Positions 1-9,947 of a stretch of 64,000 nt of DNA are shown here, in pieces. Position numbers and translations under genes: made by a program. This DNA is from Nocardioides nematodiphilus. Its GTDB lineage: Bacteria > Actinomycetota > Actinomycetes > Propionibacteriales > Nocardioidaceae. Positions within the stretch are counted from its first letter, which is position 1, and every line of letters begins with the position of its first letter. The notes beneath the pieces are model-generated. The model was given only the letters and a program-made list of their open reading frames with translations, ran no database searches and was not told the DNA's origin. The stretch is from contig NZ_JAIWOY010000002.1 of assembly GCF_020216525.1 (NCBI RefSeq), positions 372,001 through 436,000 on the forward strand, in the 5' to 3' direction.

Positions 1-130
1 ACAGCAACGTCGCCGGGATGATGACCGCGAGCATCAAGCTCGAGAGGATCCGCAGGGCCACCTGCAGCAGGCCGAGACCGGGGGTGTGCGGACCGCACGC
101 GACACGTCCGGCGACTCTTGACTCTTCCAC
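1..130 (-). CDS. Possible N-terminal fragment of a membrane protein
   Basis: A leftward frame opens with a GTG at 130 and stays open to the window edge, giving 43 residues. The last half is strongly hydrophobic (LLQVALRILSSLMLAVIIPA), as in a first membrane-spanning helix. No clear ribosome-binding site is visible and the rest of the gene lies outside the window, so the family cannot be named. The call rests only on the hydrophobic segment and on the lack of a competing gene. Confidence 0.3.
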   Translation of the reverse strand, partial: MEESRVAGRVACGPHTPGLGLLQVALRILSSLMLAVIIPATLL

Positions 131-435
131 GGTCGGCCGACCCGCCCCCGGGCTGTACGCCGGATACCCCAACCGAAGACGACGAAGACGCATTCTCCAT
201 ACGGGAGCCGTCGGTACCGACCACGCTACTCGCTCGTGCCCCGCGCCGCCCTGGAAACCGTGGCTCACAGAGAAGACGACGTTCAGCACATTCAGCCATC
301 GTTTTCCCGTGCGCGCGTCGCGATCATCGCCAACCCGCGCCGCTGAGGGGCGGCTGGAGTGGATGATCGTGCTGTGTGCAAAGACAATCCTCACCGTCTT
401 CACACTCCATTCCGTCCCCCGACCGAAAGGCCGAT
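131..435. other. Intergenic stretch with no supported gene
   Basis: This region lies between the putative leftward gene at the left edge and the decarboxylase. It contains short open frames with arginine- and proline-rich translations typical of GC-rich noise. It presumably carries the promoter of the decarboxylase, but I see no convincing -35/-10 pair, operator or strong hairpin. Confidence 0.5.
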
Positions 436-1785
436 GTGCACGAGTTCGCCGCGCAGGACCGCGAGGCGCTCGCGAGCGTTGCCCAGTGGATCGCCGAACG
501 TCTCACCAGCCCGCCGGAAGCGCCCTCGCCGGGTCACGTTCACGGCGACACCGTCCTGCCTGATCTGACCCGAGAAGGGGTCGGTCCACAAGCCGCGTGG
601 GCCAGCCTGCGCGACACGGTGCTCCCGACGTCGTTCCCCAGCGACCACGCCCGCTACCTCGCCTTCGTCGGCGGTGCCCCGACCCCGGCTGCGGTGCTCA
701 CGGACGCTGCCTTGTCAGCCGCCTCGGTCTACGGCGGCAGCGAGCTCGAGGCCGGTGCCGTGGTCGCGGTCGAGCGCGCCGCGATCGCGTGGTTGTGCAC
801 GCTCCTGGGATATCCCGAGGAAGCTCACGGCACGTTCGTCAGCGGCGGCTCGATGGCGAACCTCAGCGCCCTGGTCGCGGCCCGACACGGCCGCTCATCG
901 ACGTCCGGAGGACCGCCCAGCATCATCGTGATGGGCGCCTCAGCACACTCCTCGGTCCGCGCCGCCGCAACCATCATGGGCTGTTCCGTGGTGGTCGCCG
1001 GCGCAGGTCATGACGTCCTGCGTGCCGAGCACCTCGAGCCGGTGCTTGCCGCCCTCGATCCGACCGATGTGGTCGCCGTCGTGGCGAGTGCAGGCGCCAC
1101 GAACACGGGTGCGATCGATGCCCTCGCCGAGGTCGCAGAGTGCTGCGCCAGCCGCGGGACCTGGCTCCACGTGGACGCGGCATACGGCGGGGCGGCGATG
1201 CTCGCACCCGCGTACCGAGACCTCTTCGCCGGGATCGAACGGGCGGACTCGATCACGATCGACCCCCACAAGTGGCTCTTCACGCCCTTCGACTGCGCCG
1301 CGGTGATCTACCGCGATCCGGCGCTGGCCCGCGCCGCTCACCGCCAGCACGCCCACTACCTCGATGCGGTCAACGACGACGACGCGGACAATCCGGCCGA
1401 CTACGCGGTGCACCTCACGCGCCGCGCCCGCGGCGTACCGCTGTGGGCCTCGATCCTCGCGTACGGCACCGATGCCTACGTCGATGCCGTCGAGCGATGC
1501 CTCGCGACCGCCGCCTACGCCGCCAAGCGGATCGAGGCCGATCCGATGCTCGATCTCGTCCTCGACCGGCAGTTGTCTGTGGTGCTGTTCCGTCGCGTCG
1601 GCTGGAGAGCCGGCGACTACGACCGCTGGTCGTACCGGACGCGCGTGCGCGGTCTGGGGCTCGTCACCCCGTCCATGTACGCCGGGGAGCCGGTGCTCAG
1701 ACTGTGCTTCGTCAACCCGCGCACGACACATGCCGACGTCGACGTGCTGCTGGAGAGCCTCGCGGATGCAGGCAGTGAGCCGTGA
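436..1785 (+). CDS. PLP-dependent group II amino-acid decarboxylase
   Basis: This cytoplasmic enzyme of the aromatic-L-amino-acid / glutamate decarboxylase superfamily (fold type I) should decarboxylate an amino acid to an amine. The 449-residue product shows the family signposts in order: an SGGSMAN segment that binds the cofactor phosphate, HVDAAYGG with the pyridine-nitrogen Asp at about 247, and IDPHKWL with the Schiff-base Lys at about 279. The spacing is typical. The GTG at 436 was chosen because a GAAAGG ribosome-binding site lies 6 nt upstream; an in-frame GTG at 376 has none and would add an unlikely Ser/Pro tail. The gene stands alone. The substrate (DOPA, tyrosine, tryptophan or other) cannot be read from the sequence. 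Confidence 0.88.
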   Translation: MHEFAAQDREALASVAQWIAERLTSPPEAPSPGHVHGDTVLPDLTREGVGPQAAWASLRDTVLPTSFPSDHARYLAFVGGAPTPAAVLTDAALSAASVYGGSELEAGAVVAVERAAIAWLCTLLGYPEEAHGTFVSGGSMANLSALVAARHGRSSTSGGPPSIIVMGASAHSSVRAAATIMGCSVVVAGAGHDVLRAEHLEPVLAALDPTDVVAVVASAGATNTGAIDALAEVAECCASRGTWLHVDAAYGGAAMLAPAYRDLFAGIERADSITIDPHKWLFTPFDCAAVIYRDPALARAAHRQHAHYLDAVNDDDADNPADYAVHLTRRARGVPLWASILAYGTDAYVDAVERCLATAAYAAKRIEADPMLDLVLDRQLSVVLFRRVGWRAGDYDRWSYRTRVRGLGLVTPSMYAGEPVLRLCFVNPRTTHADVDVLLESLADAGSEP

Positions 1786-1897
1786 CGGGTACTTTGCACC
1801 CGACGGTACGGACGCCCGGTCCACCTCGTGGTTGTTTCTCGCCGCCGGTGCAGCGTCAGGGTTCCACTTCGATCCACGCCACGGTTAAGGGAAACGC

Positions 1898-4240
1898 ATG
1901 AGACGCAGTGCAGCCAGCTCTGCACCCGAGGCGAGCGCCAACGCCGCTATCGCGGATCCCGCTGCGGTGCCTCCGCGTTCGCGTGCGTGGATCATCGAAC
2001 GGGGCGTCGGGCGCGTCTCCTGGGCTGTCCTGATCGGCGGCCTGGCAGCCAACCAGATCGCCGAGACGGCCTCGTACCGGACCGGGCAGACGATCCTGCT
2101 GACCACGCTGACCGCCTTCTTCCCGTTGCTCGTCGTACGGCTTGCGCTGGCTGCGCGCATCCACCCGCTGCGCCGGGTGCCGTTGCTGACGCTCGCGGCC
2201 ACCGTGACGGTGTGGTCGCTCGGTTCGATGGTGGTCAACGCCGCCAGCCTGAAGGAGCAACAGCACTTCCCCGCGCCGGGCGAGTGGCTCTTCCTGAGCT
2301 CCTACCTGGGCATGGTCGGCTTCCTGGTGCTTGACGTGGACCGGCGACAGGCGCGCCCGGCCCGCAGCTGGCTCGACGTGGCGGTGATCTGCGGCGCCAT
2401 GTCGTGTCTGGCCTCGCTGCTGCTGGTCACGCCGGTCCGGCTCGCATCGGGGGCTGAGGGCCTGCCACTGCTCCTGGCAGTGATGTATCCCCTGACCGAC
2501 ATCGCGCTGGTGATGGTCGTGCTCGGCCAGGCTCTGTTGCGCTCACGCAGCGACACCCGCAAGTCCTGGATGATGGGAGCCGCGTTCGTACTGCTCGCGT
2601 GCGCCGACTCCGGCTTCGCGCTTCAGGTCTCGACGCCGACCTACGACTTCGGCAACACCAGCAATGCGCTGTGGGGCGGAGGGTGGGCACTGCTGGTGGC
2701 CGCCGCCTGCCGGCCCGAGCGGCGGCTGATGCGGGCGATGCCGAAGGCGGCCGGCACCCGCCTGCTCGTCTCGGCCGGCATCATCGCGTTGGTCGTGCTG
2801 ACCGTGCGTCCCGACGACACCCTGGCGCTCTACACGGTCCCACCGGCCGTGCTGACCCTGGTGGCGGTGGGGGTGCGCATGGTGCTCGCGCTGCGCGACG
2901 CCAACCGGGCTGCGGAGGCCTTCGCCCTGTCCCAGACCGACGACCTCACCAAGCTGCCCAACCGGCGGGCCGTCCGGTCCCGGCTCAGCCAGTGCCTCAC
3001 CGAGCGGGAGCCGATGGCCCTCATGCTCCTCGACCTCGACGGCTTCAAGGAGATCAACGACGCCCTCGGCCACCATGCGGGTGACGTCGTGCTGACGTTC
3101 GTTGCCGTACGGATGCAGGAGGCCGTCGGCAACGGCGTCATGGTGGCCCGGCTCGGCGGCGACGAGTTCGCGATCCTGCTCGAGAGCGACGACGAGATCG
3201 AGCTCGTGGAGACCGCCCATCGCGTGCTCAGCGAGCTCGCCGAGCCCGTCGTGGTGGACAACATCGAGATCTCGCCCTCCGGATCCATCGGCATCACCGT
3301 CGTCACCGATGCCGACACCGACGGCGGCGAGATCCTCCGCCGAGCCGACGTGGCGATGTATCAGGCGAAGAGCTCACGCGCCGGCGCGGCGCTCTACGAC
3401 GCTCACCTCGATGAGTACTCCCGCTCGCGCCTCGAGCTGGCGGAGGACCTCCGCAAGGGCATCGCCGACCAGCAGATCGAGGTCTGGTACCAGCCGCAGG
3501 TGGATGCCTCGACCATGCGCCTCCACGGCTTCGAGGCGTTGGTCCGCTGGCGCCACCCCATCCAGGGTCTGCTGAGTCCGATCGCGTTCCTGCCGGCCGC
3601 GCGCAGGGTCGGTCTGATGGGACCGCTGTCCGACATCATCGCCTGGCACGCCATCCGCGACCTCGAGCGGTGGTTGAGCGCGGGCATCGATCTGCGTGTC
3701 GCCATCAACTGCGCCCCGCCCGAGTTGATGAGCCAGACCTTCCTCACCCGACTCTTCGCCTCGCTGGAGGAACGACAGGTGGCCGCCGACCGCTTGGTCC
3801 TCGAGGTCACCGAGGACTCCTTCCTGACCGACCCGCAGCGCGCCCGCGACATCCTGCTCGAGGTGCGCAAACACGGGATCCAGGTCTCGATCGACGACTA
3901 CGGCACCGGGTTCTCCTCGCTGACCTACCTGCGCGACCTGCCCGTGCAAGAGCTGAAGATCGACAGGTCGCTGGTCCGCGACATCTCCAGCGACCCGCGC
4001 GGCCGCGAGATCGTCGCCTCCACCATCCAGCTCGCGCATGCCTTGGACATGAGGACCGTCGCAGAGGGCGTCGAGAGCAACATCGACGTCGCCGAGCTGG
4101 TCAGCATGGGCATCGACAACCTGCAGGGCTACCACATCGGGCGCCCCATGCCGTTCTCGGAGGTCGAGCAGTGGGTGCGCGACTGGTCGACCTCGACGGG
4201 AAGCAGCGTCGAGACCCCTGAGGACGATGAAGGCTTCTGA
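1898..4240 (+). CDS. Membrane-bound GGDEF/EAL cyclic-di-GMP protein
   Basis: This 780-residue protein has about eight hydrophobic segments in residues 30-320, then a GGDEF domain and an EAL domain. The diguanylate cyclase signature is intact (RLGGDEF, residues 418-424). The phosphodiesterase domain has the EAL motif at 546-548 and DDYGTG from 666, so both activities are plausible. I see no RxxD product-inhibition site just before GGDEF. AAGGGA precedes the ATG. The N-terminal membrane region resembles no sensor I recognise, so the signal is unknown. A GNAT/LuxI-like gene follows 78 nt downstream on the same strand and may be co-transcribed. Confidence 0.92.
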   Translation: MRRSAASSAPEASANAAIADPAAVPPRSRAWIIERGVGRVSWAVLIGGLAANQIAETASYRTGQTILLTTLTAFFPLLVVRLALAARIHPLRRVPLLTLAATVTVWSLGSMVVNAASLKEQQHFPAPGEWLFLSSYLGMVGFLVLDVDRRQARPARSWLDVAVICGAMSCLASLLLVTPVRLASGAEGLPLLLAVMYPLTDIALVMVVLGQALLRSRSDTRKSWMMGAAFVLLACADSGFALQVSTPTYDFGNTSNALWGGGWALLVAAACRPERRLMRAMPKAAGTRLLVSAGIIALVVLTVRPDDTLALYTVPPAVLTLVAVGVRMVLALRDANRAAEAFALSQTDDLTKLPNRRAVRSRLSQCLTEREPMALMLLDLDGFKEINDALGHHAGDVVLTFVAVRMQEAVGNGVMVARLGGDEFAILLESDDEIELVETAHRVLSELAEPVVVDNIEISPSGSIGITVVTDADTDGGEILRRADVAMYQAKSSRAGAALYDAHLDEYSRSRLELAEDLRKGIADQQIEVWYQPQVDASTMRLHGFEALVRWRHPIQGLLSPIAFLPAARRVGLMGPLSDIIAWHAIRDLERWLSAGIDLRVAINCAPPELMSQTFLTRLFASLEERQVAADRLVLEVTEDSFLTDPQRARDILLEVRKHGIQVSIDDYGTGFSSLTYLRDLPVQELKIDRSLVRDISSDPRGREIVASTIQLAHALDMRTVAEGVESNIDVAELVSMGIDNLQGYHIGRPMPFSEVEQWVRDWSTSTGSSVETPEDDEGF

Positions 4241-4318
4241 GCATCTGAAGGATCCGTCCAGAACCCGAAGGCAAAGCCGTTAGTGTGAGCCGACGCTCGG
4301 TCCACGAAAGGTGTCCTC

Positions 4319-5083
4319 ATGCACGGCACGCCCCTCCGGTTCGTTCTTGATCCCGTCGGCGCGGAGCTGGAGGCCGCCCTGGCCTGTGAGGCCGAGGTCT
4401 TCCTCACCACCTACGGCAACACCGCCGAGGAGTTCGATCTGGAGTACGGGCCCTACGCGGACCACACGGGCTTCATGACCGTGCTGGACGAGGACGGCGA
4501 CGCGCTGGCCACCGCCCGCTTCATCGCCCCTGGACCCGCCGGTCTCAAGACGCTCAACGACGTGTCCCGAGCGCCCTGGCACGCCGACGGCATGAGGTCG
4601 GCGCGCGCCGCAGGCATCGACCCCGACCGCACCTGGGACGTCGCCACCATCGCCGTGCGCCGGGCCCCGGGTCGCACCACGCTGTGCTCCGCCGCGCTCT
4701 ACCACGGCATCGTCACTGCCGCCCAGGCCAACGGCATCGACTCGATCGTGATGATCATGGACGAGCGCCCGCGCCGGCTGCTGTCCGCCTCCGGGCTGGT
4801 GCCCAACGTGCTCCCAGGCACCGGCGAGGGCGAGTACCTCGGCTCGCCACGCAGCATTCCGCTGTGGGCCAACCTGCACCGCATGTTCGATCAGCAGCGG
4901 CGGACGAACAACGAGGCCTACCGGCTCATCTATCAGGCGATCGGGCTCGACGGCATCACCCTGCCGACCGACTGGACCTGGCGCCGGTCCTCGCTCCCGG
5001 CCGCTCCCCCGGCCACGCGGACCGCGCCGTCCAGACTCGCTGAGGTGGCGTCCCGGACCCTGCTGCGCCCCGTCCAGCGCTGA
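4319..5083 (+). CDS. GNAT-fold N-acyltransferase, LuxI/FeeM-like
   Basis: The 254-residue product is soluble. Its layout resembles the autoinducer-synthase / N-acyl amino-acid synthase branch of the GNAT fold: an early acidic-aromatic stretch (EVFLTTYGNT, EFDLEYGPY), then a strand with the pattern dEDGDALATARFI, then a central helix-strand region that could hold the acyl-carrier or CoA pocket. In LuxI-type enzymes the first part holds conserved Arg/Phe/Trp/Asp residues, but here they are only loosely matched, so homoserine-lactone synthesis is not claimed. The C-terminal 40 residues are Ala/Pro/Arg-rich and probably disordered. Its position after a c-di-GMP enzyme suggests a role in signalling or membrane lipids; this is inference. 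Confidence 0.6.
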   Translation: MHGTPLRFVLDPVGAELEAALACEAEVFLTTYGNTAEEFDLEYGPYADHTGFMTVLDEDGDALATARFIAPGPAGLKTLNDVSRAPWHADGMRSARAAGIDPDRTWDVATIAVRRAPGRTTLCSAALYHGIVTAAQANGIDSIVMIMDERPRRLLSASGLVPNVLPGTGEGEYLGSPRSIPLWANLHRMFDQQRRTNNEAYRLIYQAIGLDGITLPTDWTWRRSSLPAAPPATRTAPSRLAEVASRTLLRPVQR

Positions 5084-5231
5084 GCCGCGCTGCGCGCGCC
5101 CACCCGCGTCGCGGCCGCATCCTCCGTTCTCCCTCGTCAAGCTCGCCGTCGATGTCGGCTACCTGCGCATCGCGAGCCCCGAGGGAGGCTGGCGTACGCA
5201 AGCGCTGTGGGTGCGGTGCCCTTGAGCGGCC

Positions 5232-6032
5232 TCAGGGCGCCGGCAGAGTGCGCACGAACGCGAGCACGGACGCGGCGAGCCGCTCGGGTTGGTCGAACGG
5301 CAGACCGTGCCCGGCGTCGTCGACCTGCGTGACCTGCAGACGCGGGTTGAGCTCGCACAGCTGGGTCGCCGTCTCGAGGGACACGACGGGCGTGTCACCG
5401 ATGACGAGCAGCGTCGGTACGGCGATCGCGCCGACCAGCTGGGGGTAGGGCGGGTTGGGTGGCCTGAGGATGTCGAGCGCGGCCGGACTGGTGCTCAGCC
5501 GTGCGTCGACCTGCAGCTCGACGATCTCCCGTGGGCGTCGCGTGTGCCGCGCGAGCGCGTCCTCCAGCAACACCGACCTGCCCCGGCTGAGCGCGTGACG
5601 GTGCTGCTCGGCGACGTCGCTCTCGTACACCTCGCGTTGGCGCGCGGGGCTCAGGAAGGTGGGGTCGACGAGGACGAGCCCACGCAGCAGGTCGCCGATG
5701 CGGGTCGCGGCCAGCGCAGCGGTCATCCCGCCCATCGAATGTCCGACGAGGACCGGACGATCCAGACCGAGCTCCTGCACCAGGCCGGCCACGTCAGCGG
5801 CGAGATCCTCGTAGCAGTAGCCGCCCTCCGGAGCATCCGAGCGGCCGTGCCCGCGCGCATCGGGCAGGATCACGTCGAGCTCCGCCTCGAGAAGGCGAGC
5901 CACCGGCGCCCACCCGGCGCCGCTGCCCATCAACCCGTGGAGCAGCACGGCCGACGGCTTGTCCCCACCGCTCCGCAGGTAGGAGATCGTCACGCCGTTC
6001 ACGTGGAGGTCGGAGGCAGGCCATAGGGGCAT
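5232..6032 (-). CDS. Alpha/beta-fold hydrolase
   Basis: This 266-residue cytoplasmic serine hydrolase has the nucleophile elbow GHSMGG with Ser at about 99, an oxyanion HG motif near residue 32 ([12 protein letters not shown]), DARGHGRSD at about 57-65, and a late GHGLPF carrying the catalytic His near 242. Length and order fit the 2-hydroxymuconate-hydrolase / haloperoxidase-like group. No signal peptide or lid insertion is visible. It converges with the acyltransferase gene. The substrate is unknown. Confidence 0.88.
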   Translation of the reverse strand: MPLWPASDLHVNGVTISYLRSGGDKPSAVLLHGLMGSGAGWAPVARLLEAELDVILPDARGHGRSDAPEGGYCYEDLAADVAGLVQELGLDRPVLVGHSMGGMTAALAATRIGDLLRGLVLVDPTFLSPARQREVYESDVAEQHRHALSRGRSVLLEDALARHTRRPREIVELQVDARLSTSPAALDILRPPNPPYPQLVGAIAVPTLLVIGDTPVVSLETATQLCELNPRLQVTQVDDAGHGLPFDQPERLAASVLAFVRTLPAP

Positions 6033-6245
6033 GCCGAGACGCTAGTCGAGCAGGCACTCCCCGCGTCCCTGACCCGCGAGGCCACCCTCGGATCGTTGCG
6101 CCCCGTGCCGCGAGGCGCTACGGGGTCTCCTTCCCGGCTGCGTCGCGTGCGACCGGCCCTCCCGGCGTCTGCTCAGCTGGCCCGCAGGACGGCCGATGGT
6201 GATGTCTCCCCCTCATTCTCGATCTCTCAGCAAGGAGCCACCGGC

Positions 6246-8423
6246 GTGGCCATCGATGTGATCACTCGTCCGATCGACGCTTCCGTCGTCAGCGGTCCGA
6301 CGGACGGGGCCGCACCCGCCTCCGTTCAGCCGCGGCGCGGCGGCCGGGCGAACGGCTCCACCACCCGGTCGCTGCTCGGTCGGGTCACGATCAAGCAGCG
6401 CCTGACCGCGCTGGCGGTGATCGGCGCCGTGGTGTTCGCTGCGATGACCGCCATCGGCGTCATGCGCGTGGGCGGCCCGATGCGCGCCAACAACGCCAAC
6501 CTGGCCAACGCCAACGTGCTGGCCGAGATCAACCAGGCGTACGCGCTGTGGATCGCCACCGACGACATGACCCAGGGTGCCCTCAACTCGCCGATCATCG
6601 AGTCCGAGCAGCCGGGTATCACCAAGGAGAGCCTCGACTACTTCGCCGCCGACTACGACGCGACGCTCAAGGAGGTCGACGCCGCGATCAAGGACGCGAG
6701 CGACCCGGCGATGGTGAAGGCCCTGACCGACCTCAAGCCGAAGCTGGACGCGTATCACCAGATCCAGCAGAACGCGATCAACGCCATGCAGGCCGGTGAC
6801 GCGAAGACCGCGTCGCACTGGGCCATCACCCAGGCCTGGCCGCCGTACCTGGTCATCGACAAGGTCTTCCAGGAGCAGCAGGCGCTCGCGAAGAAGCTGA
6901 CCAACCAGCGCACCCAGAACATCCACGACGACCTGTCGAGCCTTCGGCTGACCCTGGTCATCGTGGCGATCTTCGGCGTGCTCCTCTTCGTCGGCATCGC
7001 GTTGGGCATCGCCCGCTCGATCTCACGCCCCTTGCAGAAGGTCGTGCAGGCACTGCGCAACATCGCCGGCGGCGCCCGCGACGAGACGGCACGCGTGGGT
7101 CACGACCACGAGGACGAGATCGGCGAGATCGCTGCCGCGATCGACGTCGTGGTGGCCAACCTCATCACCGGCGAGGAGGCCACCCGTGAGGCGGCCGCCG
7201 CTCGCGAGGCCGCCCTGGAGGCCGAGCGCGCCGCCGAGGAGACGGCCCGCGAGGCCGAGGCTGCCGAGCTCCAGCGCCGCGCCGACGAGGAGCGCCGCGA
7301 GCGCGAGGTCGCCGAGGCACGCTCGGACGAGGAGCGTCAGCGCCTCGAAGAGCGACACGCCCGCGAGCGGGCCGAGGCCGAGGCCGAGGCCGAGCGCGAG
7401 CGCGAGGCGCTGGCGGCCGAGGCCGAGCGCCAGCGAATCACCGCCCAGCAGGCGGCCGAGGCCACCGAGGCCGTCCGAGCGCTCGAGGCCTACATCTCAC
7501 GGGTCGCCGCCGGGGACTTCACCGCCGAGCTCGACCTCGACATCGACGCCGAGGCCACCCATCTCACCAGCGTCGCCCAGACCTCGGCCTCGGTGCAGCG
7601 GCTGACCGACACGCTGCGGAGCAGCTTCGTCCAGCTCGGCCGGCTCGCGGCCTCGGTGGCCTCCGCGGCCGATGACCTGTCGGCCGTCTCCGGCGACCTG
7701 GGCCACACCGCCGACTCCACCTCCGACCTGGCGGGCAACGTCTCGGCCGCCTCCGAGCAGGTCAGCGCGAACATCAGCACCGTTGCCACGGCGACGGAGG
7801 AGATGACCGCCTCGATCCGCGAGATCGCCGCCAACGCCACCAGCGCCTCCACCGTCGCCACGAGCGCCGTCTCCGCCGCCTCCGCGGCCCAGGACACCGT
7901 CTCGGGGCTGGGCGCGTCGTCGGCAGAGATCGGCGAGGTCATCAAGGTGATCACCTCGATCGCCCAGCAGACGAACCTGCTCGCCCTCAACGCCACGATC
8001 GAGGCCGCCCGCGCCGGCGAGGCCGGGAAGGGCTTCGCGGTCGTGGCCAACGAGGTCAAGGAGCTGGCCGGGGAGACCGCGAAGGCCACTGAGGAGATCG
8101 GCCGCCGCGTCGACGCGATCCAGGGAAGCTCGCAGCAGGCCGTCGTGGCCATCACCGGCATCAGCGAGGTGATCGGTGAGATCAACGACATGACCGGGAC
8201 GATCGCCAGCGCGGTCGAGGAGCAGACCGCCACGACCAACGAGATCGCTCGCTCCGTCACCGAGGCGGCTCACGGCGCCGACGGCATCGCCCAGGACATC
8301 ACGCAGGTCGCGCGCGCTGCAGCCGAGACCCAGCGGATGGCCGACGGCACGACGCAGGCGGCAGGCTCACTGGCAACGATGGCGAGCGAGCTCGACGCCT
8401 TGCTGAGCCAGTACACGTACTGA
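6246..8423 (+). CDS. Methyl-accepting chemotaxis protein with long coiled-coil linker
   Basis: This chemoreceptor should signal to CheA/CheW from the membrane. The GTG at 6246 is preceded by AAGGAG at 8 nt, so the product is 725 residues; an upstream in-frame ATG at 6096 lacks a site. A transmembrane helix (about 53-75) is followed by a 155-residue helical extracytoplasmic domain of the four-helix-bundle type, a second helix (about 233-258) and a HAMP domain. Next come about 90 residues of almost pure Ala/Glu/Arg coiled coil, a second HAMP-like segment, and the signalling hairpin with [20 protein letters not shown] near 575-600. No other chemotaxis gene is in the window. No C-terminal CheR-tethering pentapeptide is obvious. 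Confidence 0.93.
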   Translation: MAIDVITRPIDASVVSGPTDGAAPASVQPRRGGRANGSTTRSLLGRVTIKQRLTALAVIGAVVFAAMTAIGVMRVGGPMRANNANLANANVLAEINQAYALWIATDDMTQGALNSPIIESEQPGITKESLDYFAADYDATLKEVDAAIKDASDPAMVKALTDLKPKLDAYHQIQQNAINAMQAGDAKTASHWAITQAWPPYLVIDKVFQEQQALAKKLTNQRTQNIHDDLSSLRLTLVIVAIFGVLLFVGIALGIARSISRPLQKVVQALRNIAGGARDETARVGHDHEDEIGEIAAAIDVVVANLITGEEATREAAAAREAALEAERAAEETAREAEAAELQRRADEERREREVAEARSDEERQRLEERHARERAEAEAEAEREREALAAEAERQRITAQQAAEATEAVRALEAYISRVAAGDFTAELDLDIDAEATHLTSVAQTSASVQRLTDTLRSSFVQLGRLAASVASAADDLSAVSGDLGHTADSTSDLAGNVSAASEQVSANISTVATATEEMTASIREIAANATSASTVATSAVSAASAAQDTVSGLGASSAEIGEVIKVITSIAQQTNLLALNATIEAARAGEAGKGFAVVANEVKELAGETAKATEEIGRRVDAIQGSSQQAVVAITGISEVIGEINDMTGTIASAVEEQTATTNEIARSVTEAAHGADGIAQDITQVARAAAETQRMADGTTQAAGSLATMASELDALLSQYTY

Positions 8424-8453
8424 GGCCAGGGAGCACGGCCGTCGCGCCGTGAG

Positions 8454-8487
8454 GCGCTGAGTCACTCACCGTCCGATGACTCAGCGC
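8454..8487. terminator. Hairpin between convergent genes
   Basis: An 11-bp perfect inverted repeat (GCGCTGAGTCA / TGACTCAGCGC) with a 12-nt loop lies between the ends of the chemoreceptor and ROK genes. It could stop transcription in both directions. There is no clear T-tract. Confidence 0.5.
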
Positions 8488-8552
8488 TCTACGCGAGCGC
8501 CCCACAGACCTACGTCTCCGAGGTGTGTCCGCGCTGGGAGCACCCGGGCCGC

Positions 8553-9776
8553 CTACGGGGCCGCGATGACCTCGGAAGTCTCGGCGAGCAGGGCGCCGGC
8601 CCGGGATGCCGCGAGCAGGGCTGCGCCGAGTGCTTCGGCTCGGGCGCCAAGTCGCGCTCGTACGATCCGGATGTCGTGGTTGGCCACCGGGGGCAGTGCG
8701 GCGTCGAGGGCGCGTCCGGCCGCTGAGAGCAGCGCGTTGCTGGAGTCGGGGCGCGCGGTCAGGTCGCCGCCGATCACGACCAGACGTGGGTCGGTGATGG
8801 TGCAGACTCCGGCGAGCGCGGTCCCGAGCACCTGTCCCGCGTCAGCCAGCAGTCGCAGGGCTCCGCGATCGCCGGCGTCCGCCAGGTCGAGCAGCGACTC
8901 GACCGTTGCGGCTGGGCCGAGCGTGTGGGCCAGAGCGGAGACGAGCGCGCGCTTGCTGACGAGTGTCTCGAGGCAACCGCGCGCCCCGCATCGGCAGATC
9001 TTGCCGTCGGGGACGACCGAGAGGTGGCCGAGCTCTCCGGCCATGCCTGACGCCCCTGTGTGCAGGCGGCCGCCGAGGATCAGGCCGCAGCCCACACCCT
9101 CGCCGAGCATCACGTAGACGACGTCGTCGAACCCGGTGCCCGCTCCCAGGCGCCACTCGGCGAGCGCGCCGAGGCTCGCGTCGTTGCCCAGGTGGACCGG
9201 GAGGCCGGTGCGCTCGGCCAGGATCCCCCCGATGTCGACGCCGCCCCAGTCGAGCAGCATCGGCGGCGAGCCCAGCTGCCGGGACTCGACGACCGGGGCG
9301 GAGACGGCGACGCCGAGGCCGAGGACGCGCCCCAGGTCGGCGTCGGCGTTCGTGAGGAGGTCTGCGGTGCTGCGCGCTACCCGGTCCAGCGACGCGGCCG
9401 GCTCGTGGTCGACGTCGAGGACATGACGCTGCTCGGTGATCAAGGTGCCGTCGAGCGAGGTGAGCACCACCCGAAGGTCGGCGTGGCCGAGGTGGATCCC
9501 GATGACGGAGCCGGCGCGCGGAGCCAGGCCCAGGGAGACCGAGGGCCGCCCACCTCCGGTCGCCGGGTTGGCGCCCAGCTCGACGAGCAGGCCAGCGGCG
9601 ATCAGCCTGGTGACCAGGGCCGAGACGGCCGAGGTGGAGAGCCCGGTGGCGCGTGCGACGTCGGCGCGACTGCAACGCGGTCGCGACTGGATCGCGGCAA
9701 GAACGGCTCGGCCGTTCCGGCTCACCAGCGACTCGACACCGTGCGCTTCCACGGAGGGCAGCCTAGCGGCCTTCAC
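8553..9776 (-). CDS. ROK-family transcriptional repressor
   Basis: The 407-residue product starts with a winged helix-turn-helix (SRADVARATGLSTSAVSALV) and continues into a ROK sugar-binding domain. The ROK zinc motif is clear: GHLSVVPDG then CRCGARGCLE. Members such as NagC and XylR bind a sugar and release DNA. It is divergent from the GH3 gene across about 170 bp, so xylose or a xylo-/gluco-oligosaccharide is a reasonable guess for the inducer. The chosen start is the first in-frame GTG; a nearby GTG at MKAARLPS|VEAHG is also possible. No ribosome-binding site decides between them. Confidence 0.85.
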   Translation of the reverse strand: MKAARLPSVEAHGVESLVSRNGRAVLAAIQSRPRCSRADVARATGLSTSAVSALVTRLIAAGLLVELGANPATGGGRPSVSLGLAPRAGSVIGIHLGHADLRVVLTSLDGTLITEQRHVLDVDHEPAASLDRVARSTADLLTNADADLGRVLGLGVAVSAPVVESRQLGSPPMLLDWGGVDIGGILAERTGLPVHLGNDASLGALAEWRLGAGTGFDDVVYVMLGEGVGCGLILGGRLHTGASGMAGELGHLSVVPDGKICRCGARGCLETLVSKRALVSALAHTLGPAATVESLLDLADAGDRGALRLLADAGQVLGTALAGVCTITDPRLVVIGGDLTARPDSSNALLSAAGRALDAALPPVANHDIRIVRARLGARAEALGAALLAASRAGALLAETSEVIAAP

Positions 9777-9947
9777 GCGGTAAGTACGGATCAGGACAAA
9801 CGGTGGTAAAACAAATCGAAGTTGATCCTTGACCCGGATAAATAGCGGACCGTACGGTCATGAGACCTACGCCACACACCTGTCCCAGGTCGGGCATGGG
9901 GACCTATCGGCGCGCACCAGTTCGGTACGCCTTCTCTCGGAGCACAC
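9777..9947. promoter_or_regulatory. Divergent promoter region between ROK repressor and GH3 enzyme
   Basis: This 171-bp spacer is more AT-rich than its surroundings around 9800-9850, as expected for promoters. A TTGACC at about 9829 followed by TAAATA could belong to the rightward promoter. AAACGGTGGTAAAAC nearby could be an operator or the leftward promoter. I find no perfect palindrome, so the assignment of individual boxes is weak. Confidence 0.35.

Noticed and set aside
940..1824. A 294-codon leftward open frame over the decarboxylase
   Set aside because: Antisense noise; the rightward frame has clear PLP motifs.
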